64,000 bases of DNA from Anaerolineales bacterium (GTDB taxonomy: Bacteria; Chloroflexota; Anaerolineae; Anaerolineales; Villigracilaceae), in contig JABTTV010000001.1 of assembly GCA_015075725.1 (NCBI GenBank), positions 2,480,001 through 2,544,000 on the forward strand. Direction: 5' to 3'. Each line of letters starts with the position of its first letter. The stretch's first letter is position 1. Below, one piece after another: positions 52,692 to 61,598 of the stretch. The position numbers and the translations under genes are program-made. The notes under the pieces were generated by a model that was not told the origin of the DNA, searched no databases, and worked only from the letters and a program-made list of their open reading frames with translations.

Positions 52692-53798
52692 TTATTTTGA
52701 CGGAAGATCGTTATAGACAACGTTGTTGATTTCCAATTTGCCATAGACGAAATCGCCATCCGGGTAGTGCCAGATCGCCTCGCCGTAGGTCGGCAGGTTG
52801 TAGCCGTTGAGATTGCGATATTGGGATACCGGCGTCGAGAACGGGTATTGCTTCATGGAAGAGACATCCCAGCGGTCATGGGAGACGAAGTTGACCAACT
52901 GGCCTTCGGCGTTGAAGTGGAGCATGGCGCTGATGGTGACGCCCTGATTGGTGAATGTCCCCTTGACGGTCAGGTCGTCAATGGTCTCCCAGGTAATGCG
53001 CGGGTCAATCAGGGTGGCGGGCGCCATCAGGCACATATCGTTGAACTGGGTGACGGTATCCGCCTCGAACATCACTTCCCCGCCCACCTTGACCAACGGC
53101 AGCAACCCAAAGAGCCGGACATTCGTTGCCGCGCTCTGTTCCTGATAGCGGTGGTAGCCCGGCACGGTCAGTCCGAACATCCGCCCTTTCATAAAGAACA
53201 GACGGGTTGGCTGGTCGAAGAAGTTGTACTGCTCGGCGGTCAAGGGGAAATACGCGCCCCCCTGCTGGCGCATCTCGCCAGTCAGCTCGGCGTACATGCT
53301 GACGACCTTTGGCTTTCCCACCACGCCGACATAGCGCAGGTAACGCTGTACCGGCTGGGGCAGGGCTTGCAAGTCGGCTTCGGTCAGGGTTTCCGCCGTC
53401 AGGGCGCGCACGCGTTCCTGTCCGTTGCGGACATCCTGCCGGTAGCCGTCCTCGAAGCGGATACTGCTCAGGGCCAGGAGTGCCACGACCAGGATAATCA
53501 GGTTGGGGATGGAGCCAACCCGGGCATCCTGCCAGGCAGTGAAGATAAGGATTTGCGAGAGCAGCGCGCCCACGATGGCGACCGCCCACCACCACTGGCT
53601 TGTGAAGCCAAAGGCGACGGCTGTAACGATCAAGATCAGCGCCGCAACCAGCCACAGGAGTCCGAGCGGGCGGCTGATGGGTTGGGTCAGCTCATTGATT
53701 TGTGCCAGGTCAAACGCTTTCAGGAAGCCGAGCAGGTGAATTAGGCCGTGAAAGACCACAATCAATATAAAGATGACCTTTACGATGGAATTAATCAT
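52692..53798 (-). CDS. DUF6544-like membrane protein
   Basis: The 368-residue protein has four membrane segments in its first 115 residues (beginning IFILIVVFHGLIHLLGFLKAF) and a soluble part. That part has ALPQPVQRYLRYVGVVGKPKV, MYAELTGEMRQQGGAYFPLTAEQYNFFDQPTRLF and YQEQSAATNVRLFGLLPLV, features I associate with DUF6544/DUF6920 proteins. No catalytic site is evident. The N-terminal FHGLIHLLGFLKAF with two His is characteristic. It is followed by the truncated hydrolase gene; the ABC genes lie upstream. Confidence 0.7.
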   Translation of the reverse strand: MINSIVKVIFILIVVFHGLIHLLGFLKAFDLAQINELTQPISRPLGLLWLVAALILIVTAVAFGFTSQWWWAVAIVGALLSQILIFTAWQDARVGSIPNLIILVVALLALSSIRFEDGYRQDVRNGQERVRALTAETLTEADLQALPQPVQRYLRYVGVVGKPKVVSMYAELTGEMRQQGGAYFPLTAEQYNFFDQPTRLFFMKGRMFGLTVPGYHRYQEQSAATNVRLFGLLPLVKVGGEVMFEADTVTQFNDMCLMAPATLIDPRITWETIDDLTVKGTFTNQGVTISAMLHFNAEGQLVNFVSHDRWDVSSMKQYPFSTPVSQYRNLNGYNLPTYGEAIWHYPDGDFVYGKLEINNVVYNDLPSK

Positions 53799-53832
53799 TG
53801 GAAATTACTCCTATGTGTGTTTGGCAGGCAAA

Positions 53833-54570
53833 CTATGAATTGTCGCTTTTCATCCGGGCGCTGAATACGGCTATCGCAACGATCAGGATCAGTACAGCAT
53901 ATCCAATGACCCACACCAAGTCTGGCATGCTGGCAGGGTAATCCCCAGCCAGCGCAGCCCGGGTCGAGTTAACCGCGCGCGCGAAGGGCAACGCATAAGC
54001 CACCGACTTAAACCCGCTGCCCACCAGGTTCAAATCAAACCAGGTGCCGCTCAACCAGGCGCTGACATTGGTCAAAAGCGCGCCGCAGATACCGCCCACC
54101 GCTTTTTCAGACATTACACTGCCTGCCAATAGTCCAATGCCAATAAAGAGCGCGGCGGTTGGGATTAACGTCACGATCGCCACCAGCACATTGACGCTCA
54201 CCGTCAGCCCCAGGAAAAAAGCCGCGATGAAGCAAACAATGGATTGGGCAACCGCCATCGGCAAGAGCGGAATGATGTAGCCAAGAATAAAATCGGTTGG
54301 CGTTAGTGGTGAAGCAAACAGACGCATCAGGAAGGATGTGGTTCAGTCTTTGGCGATCAACATGCCTGCGAACAAAGACAGGAAAGACAGCCCGAAAACA
54401 GCTATGCCGGGCGAGAGACTTTCAATTTCGAACAGGCTGATTGGGATATTGGATTGAATCGCTGAAAGCAGCAGTAACACAATCAATGGAAAACCAATTC
54501 CAAAAGCGAGGGTCGCAGGCTCCCTGAGAATTTCCTTGCTATTGCGTGAAGCAAAAATTTGCATTCTCAT
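53833..54570 (-). pseudogene. ABC-2-type permease interrupted by an in-frame TGA
   Basis: Two in-frame pieces (54570-54343 and 54327-53833) make one 245-codon ABC-2 permease. The stop TGA at 54345-54343 falls after GMLIAKD and before TTSFLMRLFASPLTP, where the family has an Arg (K-D/E-R-T/G-T-x-x-x-L-x-x-x-P). A single C-to-T change in CGA would give it. The N-terminal part has one or two segments, the C-terminal part four. Re-initiation at an internal ATG (54327) could give a shorter protein. The ATPase gene starts with an ATGA overlap upstream, so they were once one transporter. Confidence 0.8.
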
Positions 54571-55301
54571 TTCATCTCCTTTGAACCTGTCGCCAATGCG
54601 ATAAATGCATCTTCAAAATTTCGCGCGCCTGTGTCAGTCATCATGGATTCCGCGCTTCCAAGCGCTTTCAACCTGCCGTTTGCCATAATGCCAATTTCAT
54701 CTGAAAGCGACTGGGCTTCCTCGAGATAGTGTGTGGTGAGAATAATGGTCATTTCGCCTTTCAGGTTTTCAATCACCGACCACAACTCACGCCTGGCAAT
54801 CACATCGAGTCCCAGGGTTGGCTCGTCGAGAAACAGGATTTTCGGCTCGGAGATGAGCGCCATGGCAATGCTCAGGCGGCGCTGCCAACCACCCGAAAGG
54901 ACTTTTGCTTTGTCATTTTGCCTGTCAGACAAACCCAGTTTTTCCATAACTTGTTCGGTTCTGTCTTTAGATGATTGGCGGCTGTTCCCATAAACACCAG
55001 CCATCAACTCCAAGTTTTCCCTCACGCTCAGGTTGGGAGCCACAGCAGTTTCCTGAGGCGACAGGTTGATATTTTCCTTAACCGCCTGGGCTTCGGTCAG
55101 GATACTTTTCCCGAGCACAGTGGCGTCGCCGCTGGTGGGCTTTGCCAGACAGGTCAACATGCGGATGGTGGTCGTTTTTCCCGCTCCGTTCAGCCCCAAC
55201 AAGCCAAAAACCTGACCCTGCTTGATGGAGAGATTCAACGGGTGAACGGCCGTGCGTTCCTTGAATTTCTTGCTTAATGCGTGAGTTTCAATGGCAATCA
55301 T
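54567..55301 (-). CDS. ABC exporter ATPase, ABC-2/DrrA type
   Basis: The 244-residue ATPase has Walker A GLNGAGKTTT, the Q-loop region NINLSPQETAVAPNLSV, the signature VLSGGWQRRLSIAMAL (the second Gly and the W replace the usual GQ), Walker B ILFLDEPTLGLD and the switch ILTTHYLEEAQ. It pairs with the broken permease downstream. Substrates of such exporters range from lipids to antibiotics. The gene lies 19 nt downstream of the membrane protein encoded at 55321-55863. Confidence 0.9.
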   Translation of the reverse strand: MIAIETHALSKKFKERTAVHPLNLSIKQGQVFGLLGLNGAGKTTTIRMLTCLAKPTSGDATVLGKSILTEAQAVKENINLSPQETAVAPNLSVRENLELMAGVYGNSRQSSKDRTEQVMEKLGLSDRQNDKAKVLSGGWQRRLSIAMALISEPKILFLDEPTLGLDVIARRELWSVIENLKGEMTIILTTHYLEEAQSLSDEIGIMANGRLKALGSAESMMTDTGARNFEDAFIALATGSKEMK

Positions 55302-55320
55302 GATTTATCCTCTCTCAAAT

Positions 55321-55863
55321 TTACGCTTGCAAAATCCCCAGCCCGGCTAGCACGCCTGCCGTGCCGAGCAAGATTATGACAATAAAGATGACACCCATCA
55401 GCCAGCCCAGCCATTTGTTCTGCGCATGATCGATCCACCAGGTAGCGATCCCTGCCAGCAAAAGGGATTGGAGCAGGACTTCGGGCAGACCGTTGATGTG
55501 GAACCAGAGCGGCAGGGTGGTATAGATCATCCCTTCGATGGAAGAGGGAGCCGCGCCAAAGGGCGAAATCACGCCCACAATCACCAGCACCGCCCACAGG
55601 GTCAGCCAGCCGCGCTTGCGCTCCAGTACCAGGTCGCGCATCAAAAAGACAACGAGTCCGAACAACATGCCGCGAATCACCTGGAAGAGCGGACCCGCAG
55701 CCACCAATGGATCGGTGGTCTGTCGCATCAAAATCGAAATGGCAGGGTCGGCATATTTATCGGTGTACCCCAGCAGGAAAAGCGCCGCCAGTCCCATCAG
55801 GAAGTAGGTGACGGTGTGGGTGAGGGTCGTTTTGACCAGAATGGTGGTTGTGGATGGTTTCAT
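55321..55863 (-). CDS. conserved membrane protein, paralogue of the protein at 897-1448
   Basis: The 180-residue protein has about five membrane segments and shares the blocks TDKYADPA, LMRQT, GPLFQVIRG, RGWLTLWA and FGAAPSSIEGMIY with the 183-residue protein of region 1. Its ATG overlaps the stop of the degenerate receiver gene (ATGA), so the two are translationally coupled. It sits between regulators and the ABC genes. No function known. Confidence 0.8.
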   Translation of the reverse strand: MKPSTTTILVKTTLTHTVTYFLMGLAALFLLGYTDKYADPAISILMRQTTDPLVAAGPLFQVIRGMLFGLVVFLMRDLVLERKRGWLTLWAVLVIVGVISPFGAAPSSIEGMIYTTLPLWFHINGLPEVLLQSLLLAGIATWWIDHAQNKWLGWLMGVIFIVIILLGTAGVLAGLGILQA

Positions 55864-56303
55864 ATGTTTTCTCCTTGTCTGAGGGAATGAACTTCGTTTG
55901 TGTTTTTTTCTTTTTGGCTATTCAGTGGGGCAAGAATGGCATTCAGAGAGGATAGGAATACTTCGGGTGAAAGCTGCATGGAAATAAAGCCGTCCGCACC
56001 AAACTCATGTGCAGGCTTTTCGTGTTCTGGATTAATGCTGACGGCGGTCAACTTCGTGGACGGGCAGCATTCACGCAGGGTGGGGAGCAGGCGCTGCGGG
56101 TGAAAGCCGGGCAGGCTCCAATCCAACAAAATGACGTCTGGAGATAATTTACAAACATGCGCCAGTAAACTTTCGGCCGAACGGGCTTCTCCTATGATTT
56201 CAAACCCCGCTTGTTGTTCCAATACCAGCCGCAGGGCTTCCAGGACATGTTTCTCGCCCTCTGCCAGGAACACCGTCTTTATGGATGCCTTCGTTTCATT
56301 CAT
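55860..56303 (-). CDS. stand-alone receiver-domain protein, degenerate
   Basis: The 147-residue protein has a receiver fold with the phospho-acceptor Asp retained in VILLDWSLPGFHP. The acidic pair at the start is changed (FLAEGEKHVLEAL, with Glu in place of Asp-Asp) and the C-terminal Lys is Gln or absent (FISMQLSPEVF). It has no HTH or output domain. The LEALRLVLEQQAGFEIIGEA block matches NarL-family receivers. It may be a pseudo-receiver that binds the kinase without normal phosphorylation. Confidence 0.8.
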   Translation of the reverse strand: MNETKASIKTVFLAEGEKHVLEALRLVLEQQAGFEIIGEARSAESLLAHVCKLSPDVILLDWSLPGFHPQRLLPTLRECCPSTKLTAVSINPEHEKPAHEFGADGFISMQLSPEVFLSSLNAILAPLNSQKEKNTNEVHSLRQGENI

Positions 56304-56388
56304 ACTTGCAGTTTAAAAGACAAACTCTCCTGTCGCATCCGCAGGGAGGAGAGTTTGGAGGCTATCCGTGCGAAGAGTTTTTACCTGG

Positions 56389-57030
56389 TCAAGTGACCAG
56401 GTGGTTTTTCAGCGCAATAGATACCGCTTCTGCGCGGGTGGCTGCATTCAATTTGGAGAGGATACTACTGACATGAAATTTGGCTGTGGATGGACTGACC
56501 ACCAGCCTTTTGGCGATCTGATTGTTGTTCAAGCCTTCTGTCATCAACGCAAGAACTTCGCGCTCCCGTTCCGTCAGGTCAATGCCGGGTTTATTGGCTG
56601 GTGTGCGGGTTCCTTCGATCAATACCTGCTGGGCTTCATGAGCAAGGGTCGGCTTGCCTGCCGCTGCAGAACGGATGGCATTCGCGAGTTCATCGGCAGA
56701 AATATCTTTAAGCAAATACCCGATCGCCCCCGCTTGTAAAGCCCCTTCCACAAGTTCCTTTTCTTTGAAACTGGTCAGTGCGAGCACCTGAGTGCCCGGG
56801 CATGTTTCGCGAATGTGACGGGTCGCCATTGCGCCGTCCATGCCGGGCATCATCAAATCCATCAGCACCACATCCGGTTGGGTATGCTGACAGATAGCAA
56901 TAGCGCGTTCGCCATTGGAGGCTTCGCCCACCAATTCCAGGTCATCATGCGCCAGCATGAACGCGCTTAATCCGCTACGGACGACGGCATGATCGTCCAC
57001 CAAGACAATTCGAATTCGTTTTTCATGCAT
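56389..57030 (-). CDS. NarL/FixJ-type response regulator
   Basis: The ATG at 57030 gives a 213-residue protein that overlaps the kinase stop by 8 nt. The receiver has VLVDDHAVVRSGL, VLMDLMMPGMDG with the phospho-acceptor Asp, and YLLKDISADEL with the conserved Lys. The HTH is LTEREREVLALMTEGLNNNQIAKRLVVSPSTAKFHVSSILSKL. It is the partner of the PAS-GAF kinase and probably controls the downstream ABC exporter operon. Confidence 0.94.
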   Translation of the reverse strand: MHEKRIRIVLVDDHAVVRSGLSAFMLAHDDLELVGEASNGERAIAICQHTQPDVVLMDLMMPGMDGAMATRHIRETCPGTQVLALTSFKEKELVEGALQAGAIGYLLKDISADELANAIRSAAAGKPTLAHEAQQVLIEGTRTPANKPGIDLTEREREVLALMTEGLNNNQIAKRLVVSPSTAKFHVSSILSKLNAATRAEAVSIALKNHLVT

Positions 57031-58579
57031 TGTGATTCTCCTGCTGCCTGGTATCTTCCATCGGATCCCAAGAAACCTGCAAACATGACCCTGCATGGAT
57101 CTTGCTTTCAATTTCCAGCTTAACCCTGGCGTTGCGGGCGCGTTCATCCATGATCTTTAATCCCAGCCCTTCATGTTCAGAGGCTTCAGGGTCAAAACCA
57201 ATTCCATCATCTTGTATTGTCAGCCGCACCTGCTCTGGTTCACATCTCAACTCCACATGAACCTGTGATGCTTCGGCGTGTTTGGCGATATTATTGAACA
57301 CTTCCTGCGCAATGCGATAAAAGGCATCCTTGATCTCGGGCGGCGGGTTAAATGTACAGTGGCGCTGATATTCCACCAGCAGGCGTGTGCGTGCCGTAAA
57401 AGCATTAACCTGATGCCCTATCAAGTCACCCAGGTCGGTATCCGCCAATGCGGCGGGGCGTAACTCCACCAGCAGTGTCCGCATCTCTGATAGCGCGCCG
57501 CGGGTTAACTGGCGCAATTCCTCCAGCCTGCGGTGACCTTCATCAGGGTTGCGCTCCCAGATTTTGGGCAGCACATCTGCGATCATGCTTGCAGAAAAAA
57601 GTGTTTGGGTGACTGCATCGTGCAGGTCGCGTGCCAGGCGATTGCGTTCGGCTGCGATGGCTGCCTGCTCATTTCTCTCAAAGAGACGTGCGTTTTGAAC
57701 GGCAATGCTCAACTGGTCTGCGATGGATTGGAACAATGCCAACTGTGCCGCTGAAAAGGATGTGCCTTGCGCGCCGATGATGACCAGCACCCCAAGTTTT
57801 TGCTCGCGAAGTTGAAGCGGAAGAAAAACCCCCGGCTCCAACAACCCCTGGGCTGGGTCCGGGACAATGTTCATGGTGCTGCCTTTCCCCAGGACCAACC
57901 GGCAAGCCGAAACCACTTTGGAGAGGTCGTCTTGCTCAATTTCCTGAGGCGGGCGCAGCGTGTGGGGGATCAATTCACCGGTCTGTTCGTTGAGAAGGAC
58001 CACTCCGGCGCGAGATGCATTCACGAGGTCAACGATCAGGTCAAGGGTCCGCTCGAGCGCTTCATCCAAATTCAAGGAACTGTTTGCAGCGGCAGAAACA
58101 TCCAGTAGCATCTGCAATTCCCGTGTCCGTTCCCCAACGTGTTGTTCAAGATTATGTTGAAGCATCACCTTTTCAGTAACATCGGCTGCCACATTCAAAA
58201 TGCCGATGATCTCATCGTTTTCGATCAACGGTGCCAGGAATATATCCCAAAAAGAAACAACGCCGCCAGACTCGAGGCGGACACTGTTTGCCCCAATCGT
58301 TTCACCCGCCAGCACTTGCTGGAACATGGGCAGAACCATCTCCTCTGCACCCGGGAGGTGTTCGAAATAACCAACTCCGGGTTCGAGCGGCTTTCCCGTC
58401 AGTGGGGCATAGCGCACGGCAAAGCCACCCCAGGTAGGGTTGTATCGTTGAATGTGGTACTCGCGATCCAAAATTGCAATGCCCATTGGCAGACGTTCGA
58501 AGATCAGATCCAACAAATTGAACTGTTGTCCTGCTTTGGTATTGGATGAGGCTTTAGAGAGAGGTGTCTTCTTGTTCAC
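57023..58579 (-). CDS. soluble histidine kinase with PAS and GAF domains (HisKA_3)
   Basis: This 518-residue protein has no membrane segment. Residues 20-140 form a PAS domain (IFERLPMGIAILDREYHIQRYN), residues about 160-300 a GAF domain (VSAAANSSLNLDEALERTL), and the HisKA_3 helix has the His in AAERNRLARDLHDAVTQTLF. The ATPase has EVFNNIAKHAEASQVHVEL, DDGIGFDPEASEHEG and GLKIMDERARNARVKLEIES. It is similar to NarX/DegS-type kinases. The cytoplasmic sensor part suggests it detects an internal signal such as redox state, which is inference. Confidence 0.93.
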   Translation of the reverse strand: MNKKTPLSKASSNTKAGQQFNLLDLIFERLPMGIAILDREYHIQRYNPTWGGFAVRYAPLTGKPLEPGVGYFEHLPGAEEMVLPMFQQVLAGETIGANSVRLESGGVVSFWDIFLAPLIENDEIIGILNVAADVTEKVMLQHNLEQHVGERTRELQMLLDVSAAANSSLNLDEALERTLDLIVDLVNASRAGVVLLNEQTGELIPHTLRPPQEIEQDDLSKVVSACRLVLGKGSTMNIVPDPAQGLLEPGVFLPLQLREQKLGVLVIIGAQGTSFSAAQLALFQSIADQLSIAVQNARLFERNEQAAIAAERNRLARDLHDAVTQTLFSASMIADVLPKIWERNPDEGHRRLEELRQLTRGALSEMRTLLVELRPAALADTDLGDLIGHQVNAFTARTRLLVEYQRHCTFNPPPEIKDAFYRIAQEVFNNIAKHAEASQVHVELRCEPEQVRLTIQDDGIGFDPEASEHEGLGLKIMDERARNARVKLEIESKIHAGSCLQVSWDPMEDTRQQENHNA

Positions 58580-58786
58580 GCAATGGGATTATAAGGATTT
58601 ATCACATAAAAGAATATGCACATATTGCTAAAAAATCAGCGCCGAATGGCACTTATTACGCCTTGCCTAGAGCCCTAATGATGAAGCGATGTGATAATAC
58701 AAGATTGGTTATTGGCACTTCGATTCCACCATTCAGTATTTTCGGTATAGTTAAATAACAAGTTCATTTTTACAAAGGGTATTAAG

Positions 58787-60393
58787 ATGTCTCGTAGAGC
58801 AGCAATCTACATCCGCACATCTTCCGAAACGCAGGCTGAAAAATCCAGTCCAGTTGAGCAGGAAGCAGATTGTCGGCGTTTGGCAGTAGAAAAAGGATTG
58901 GAAGTAGTTCAAGTGTATCGGGACGTGGAGAAATATTGGGTCGGCAACAAGCTGGTCGAACCTTCGGGCAGCCGTTCAGACCGCCCGGGTCTGCTTGCCA
59001 TGCTCAAAGACGCCACCAGAGATGACTTCGATGTCATTCTCGCCTGGCGAGAGGACAGACTGTATCGTGGAATACGAGCGATGTTGACCGTCTTGGAAAC
59101 CATCCAGAACTATAAGATCGAAATCCTCCTGGCAAAAGAAAATTTCGATCCCAAGATTGCTCCTGTCCGCGCCTGGGTAGCCCAAATGGAATTAGATGGG
59201 ATGAAAGAACGGATGACTATGGGAGTGATCGCACGACTCAAAGCCGGCAAGCAAACACCGGTCAAGATCGCTATGGCTATATTCGCATAGGCGAAAATAT
59301 TCGCATCCAAAAACAAGAAGCGAAGTGGGTTCGGAACATCTTCAAATGGTACCTTCAAAAAACACCCCTCATGCAAATTCGAAAACGCCTGATCGCTGCG
59401 GATGCTCCCCAAAAGGGGAGCAGTATTCCCCGACACATCCGATGGTCCCGGTCCAGCATTCAGGCTATACTCAAATCTGCCAAAGAATATGCCTATGGCT
59501 TCAAAAGCTATTCCCGTGCAGGGCAGACCTTCCATATCCCTGTGGTACCCATCATCAATATTTCCACCTATGAATTATTTTTGAAGATGCGAGAAGAAAA
59601 CAAAACTTACCCCAAACACCGCCGGCAAAATGATTACCTGCTATCCGGGCATCTAAAATGTGCCTGCAACCTGACCTGGCGGGCACGCACGGCAGCTCAT
59701 CGCCGTAGTCGTAAAAGAGAGTGGGTGGAGCGCAAAACCCCGATCAGTACCTACTTCTGTCCACAGCCTCATCAGGAACTCAGAACAATAGAATGCCCGA
59801 AATCCGTGAGTGCTAAACGAGCAGAAACTCAGGTCTGGAAGAAATTGTATGAGTTCGCTATGAACCCGGAATTCCTGCATGCGCAAGCCAAAGACCTGGT
59901 CAAACAAATCCAACAAAGGTACGAACATCTACAAAAAGATCGGAGGCAGATTCTTGAAGAACTGGATAAGGAGTCCGCTAAGCGCCAACAAGTGATCACG
60001 GAAGCCCGCATAAAAATAAGGGCGGATCCTGAATTTGATGCGCGGATGCGTGAACTTTATAAAGTAGAAGAGCGCTTAAAACGCAGGCTGACAGCCCTGG
60101 AACAAGAGCTAGACACCTATGCCAAGTTGGATTGGGAAGAAAAGTTCAAGGATTATGTAGCGAACCTTCAGACAGGAATCCAAGAATTGAACAACGCCAT
60201 TCCCAAGACACCTGAAGAGCAACATCGTATTTATTTGTTGAAAAAGCAGCTGGTGGATGAACTTGTAGCCGAAGCATTGATTGATGGCAAGCGAGACATA
60301 CAGGTGGAGTTTCGCGCCAAAATCATGGATCTGGCAGTGCGTCAACAACTGCTGGATTTTCCGAATGCTGGAGAAATTGTAGTTCGTCTTTAA
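58787..60393 (+). pseudogene. large serine recombinase, broken by a single-base frameshift
   Basis: The first frame (58787-59290) encodes a serine recombinase catalytic domain: RAAIYIRTSSETQAEKSS with the nucleophilic Ser, VEQEADCRRLA, and ILAWREDRLYRG. Near 59258 one base is missing; reading the next frame continues smoothly as GQDRYGYIRIGENIRIQ and on through the recombinase, zinc-ribbon and coiled-coil domains to 60393. The full length would be about 535 residues. An AAAGGG site precedes the ATG. Two terminators follow. It may mark an integrated element, but no cargo or att sites could be defined. Confidence 0.8.
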
Positions 60394-60420
60394 TGAGCAA
60401 CTTCGAATAAAAAAGATAAA

Positions 60421-60465
60421 GACTTGACAATCCGTTCACTTTTGCGAGATTGTCAAGTCGTTTTT
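60421..60465 (+). terminator. intrinsic terminator after the recombinase
   Basis: GACTTGACAA (60421-60430) pairs perfectly with TTGTCAAGTC (60450-60459), leaving a 19-nt loop, and is followed by GTTTTT. It lies about 28 nt after the recombinase stop. Confidence 0.8.
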
Positions 60466-60476
60466 GACATTAAATA

Positions 60477-60522
60477 CGCACTTCCCAACCTAGGTGACTG
60501 GGAAGTGCGGCATGATTTTTTT
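60477..60522 (+). terminator. second intrinsic terminator
   Basis: CGCACTTCCCA (60477-60487) and TGGGAAGTGCG (60499-60509) form an 11-bp perfect stem with an 11-nt loop, followed after five bases by seven or eight T (60515-60522). Confidence 0.75.
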
Positions 60523-60862
60523 ATAGGAACAGGGTGTGGTATGTATTAAATGTGGTTCAATGTGGGTCGAAACTTATACCCGTATACCAGATATGTACCC
60601 CGCCGGACAGATCAGATTGCGGTTGTGAGGCGGAAAATCGCAGTATTGGCTTCAACGGTCCAATTTTAATAAGTTTGATGCCTAGGTGTTGCTACCCTGT
60701 CGGCAAGGAAGTCGTTTTAAACCAAGCAGTGATAGCTGTCTTAGAAATAGTAGGACAGGTTTGGTTACCCAATTTAGTATTCACTATGTTGTCATAAAGG
60801 AACCGTATATGGTGACCACAAGCCCGGTTTTGCCTAATTATGGACTTAGAATTGGATAAAAA

Positions 60863-60895
60863 AAGAACAGCGCCTTGTCATTAGGCGCTATTCTT
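60863..60895. terminator. bidirectional terminator for the NAD(P)-binding gene
   Basis: AAGAA-C-AGCGCCT (60863-60875) and AGGCGCT-A-TTCTT (60883-60895) pair with one mismatch, with a 7-nt loop. Runs of A before and T after make it a terminator on both strands; it lies about 36 nt after the minus-strand gene's stop at 60931. Confidence 0.8.
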
Positions 60896-60930
60896 TTCAA
60901 CTAGGATAAGTCAAATCCGACCAATTTAAG

Positions 60931-61560
60931 TCAATAACTCGTCACTGGTAATTTCTTCAACCATTTCATTTCGGTCAGTTCCTTCAATACAAAGTCCGCA
61001 CCATCTGCGCGGGAAAGTTGCGTACCCGAACTCTTGCTTACATACCCAATCTGATATCTGCCTTTATGTTCGCCATCCACCAGGCGCGGGAACCTCACTA
61101 CCGTCCAATTCAAATCAGACTCCCGAATCACCTTCACATTTGCGGCAGAGTCCAGCACCACATCTTTTGCCAATAGATTGAGCAGAAATCCGATGAGGTG
61201 ATCAATAAATTTGGGTTGATCTTCCGGCTGGCGCACTCCAGCACCAGTCGTGGATACCAGCCGGCGCACACCATGCTTCTTCATCCCGGCTACTATGTTT
61301 TTTGCCGAAATCTCCATCATGTGGGGAACGGGTGGACGGGTCGGTCCCAGGGCGCTGATGACGGCATCCTGCCCGGCAATCGCCTTCTCGACAGCTTCGG
61401 CGTCCATCGAGTCGCCCTTGACGACGGTTAGGTTGGTATGGGTGACAGTAAATTTTTCCGGGGATCGCACGAACGCAGTCACCAAGTGACCTGCTTCCAA
61501 AGCCTGCTTGACCACTTCCAAGCCAACCCCACGCGATGCACCAAATACTACGATCTTCAT
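60931..61560 (-). CDS. NAD(P)-binding (SDR/NmrA-like) oxidoreductase
   Basis: The ATG at 61560, spaced correctly from AAAGGAG, gives a 209-residue protein. It opens MKIVVFGASRGVGLEVVKQA with the Rossmann Gly motif and has VVKGDSMDAEAVEKAIAGQDAVISALG, VRRLVSTTGAG and NWTVVRFPRLVDGE, which are typical of NAD(P)H-binding atypical SDRs that lack a standard YxxxK. The gene lies directly downstream of the TetR gene on the same strand, 38 nt away, so both are probably controlled by it. Confidence 0.88.
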   Translation of the reverse strand: MKIVVFGASRGVGLEVVKQALEAGHLVTAFVRSPEKFTVTHTNLTVVKGDSMDAEAVEKAIAGQDAVISALGPTRPPVPHMMEISAKNIVAGMKKHGVRRLVSTTGAGVRQPEDQPKFIDHLIGFLLNLLAKDVVLDSAANVKVIRESDLNWTVVRFPRLVDGEHKGRYQIGYVSKSSGTQLSRADGADFVLKELTEMKWLKKLPVTSY

Positions 61561-61598
61561 ATACACTCCTTTGAGTTCCTTTTTGAAATTATCCTTAA

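Larger units (their letters stand above)
60394..60930. other. 537-bp gap with three terminator-like hairpins, no gene
   Basis: I see no convincing coding region here. It has the terminators at 60421, 60477 and 60869 and otherwise unremarkable AT-richer sequence; a short open stretch at 60534-60797 has no recognisable protein features. Confidence 0.6.

Noticed and set aside
54343..54345. TGA decoded as Trp or selenocysteine
   Set aside because: TGA ends many genes here, including ATGA/GTGA overlaps, and no SECIS-like structure was evident; the family has Arg at this position.
60534..60797. Possible 87-codon gene in the terminator-rich gap
   Set aside because: No ribosome site, no domain and irregular composition; it lies between terminators with no promoter seen.
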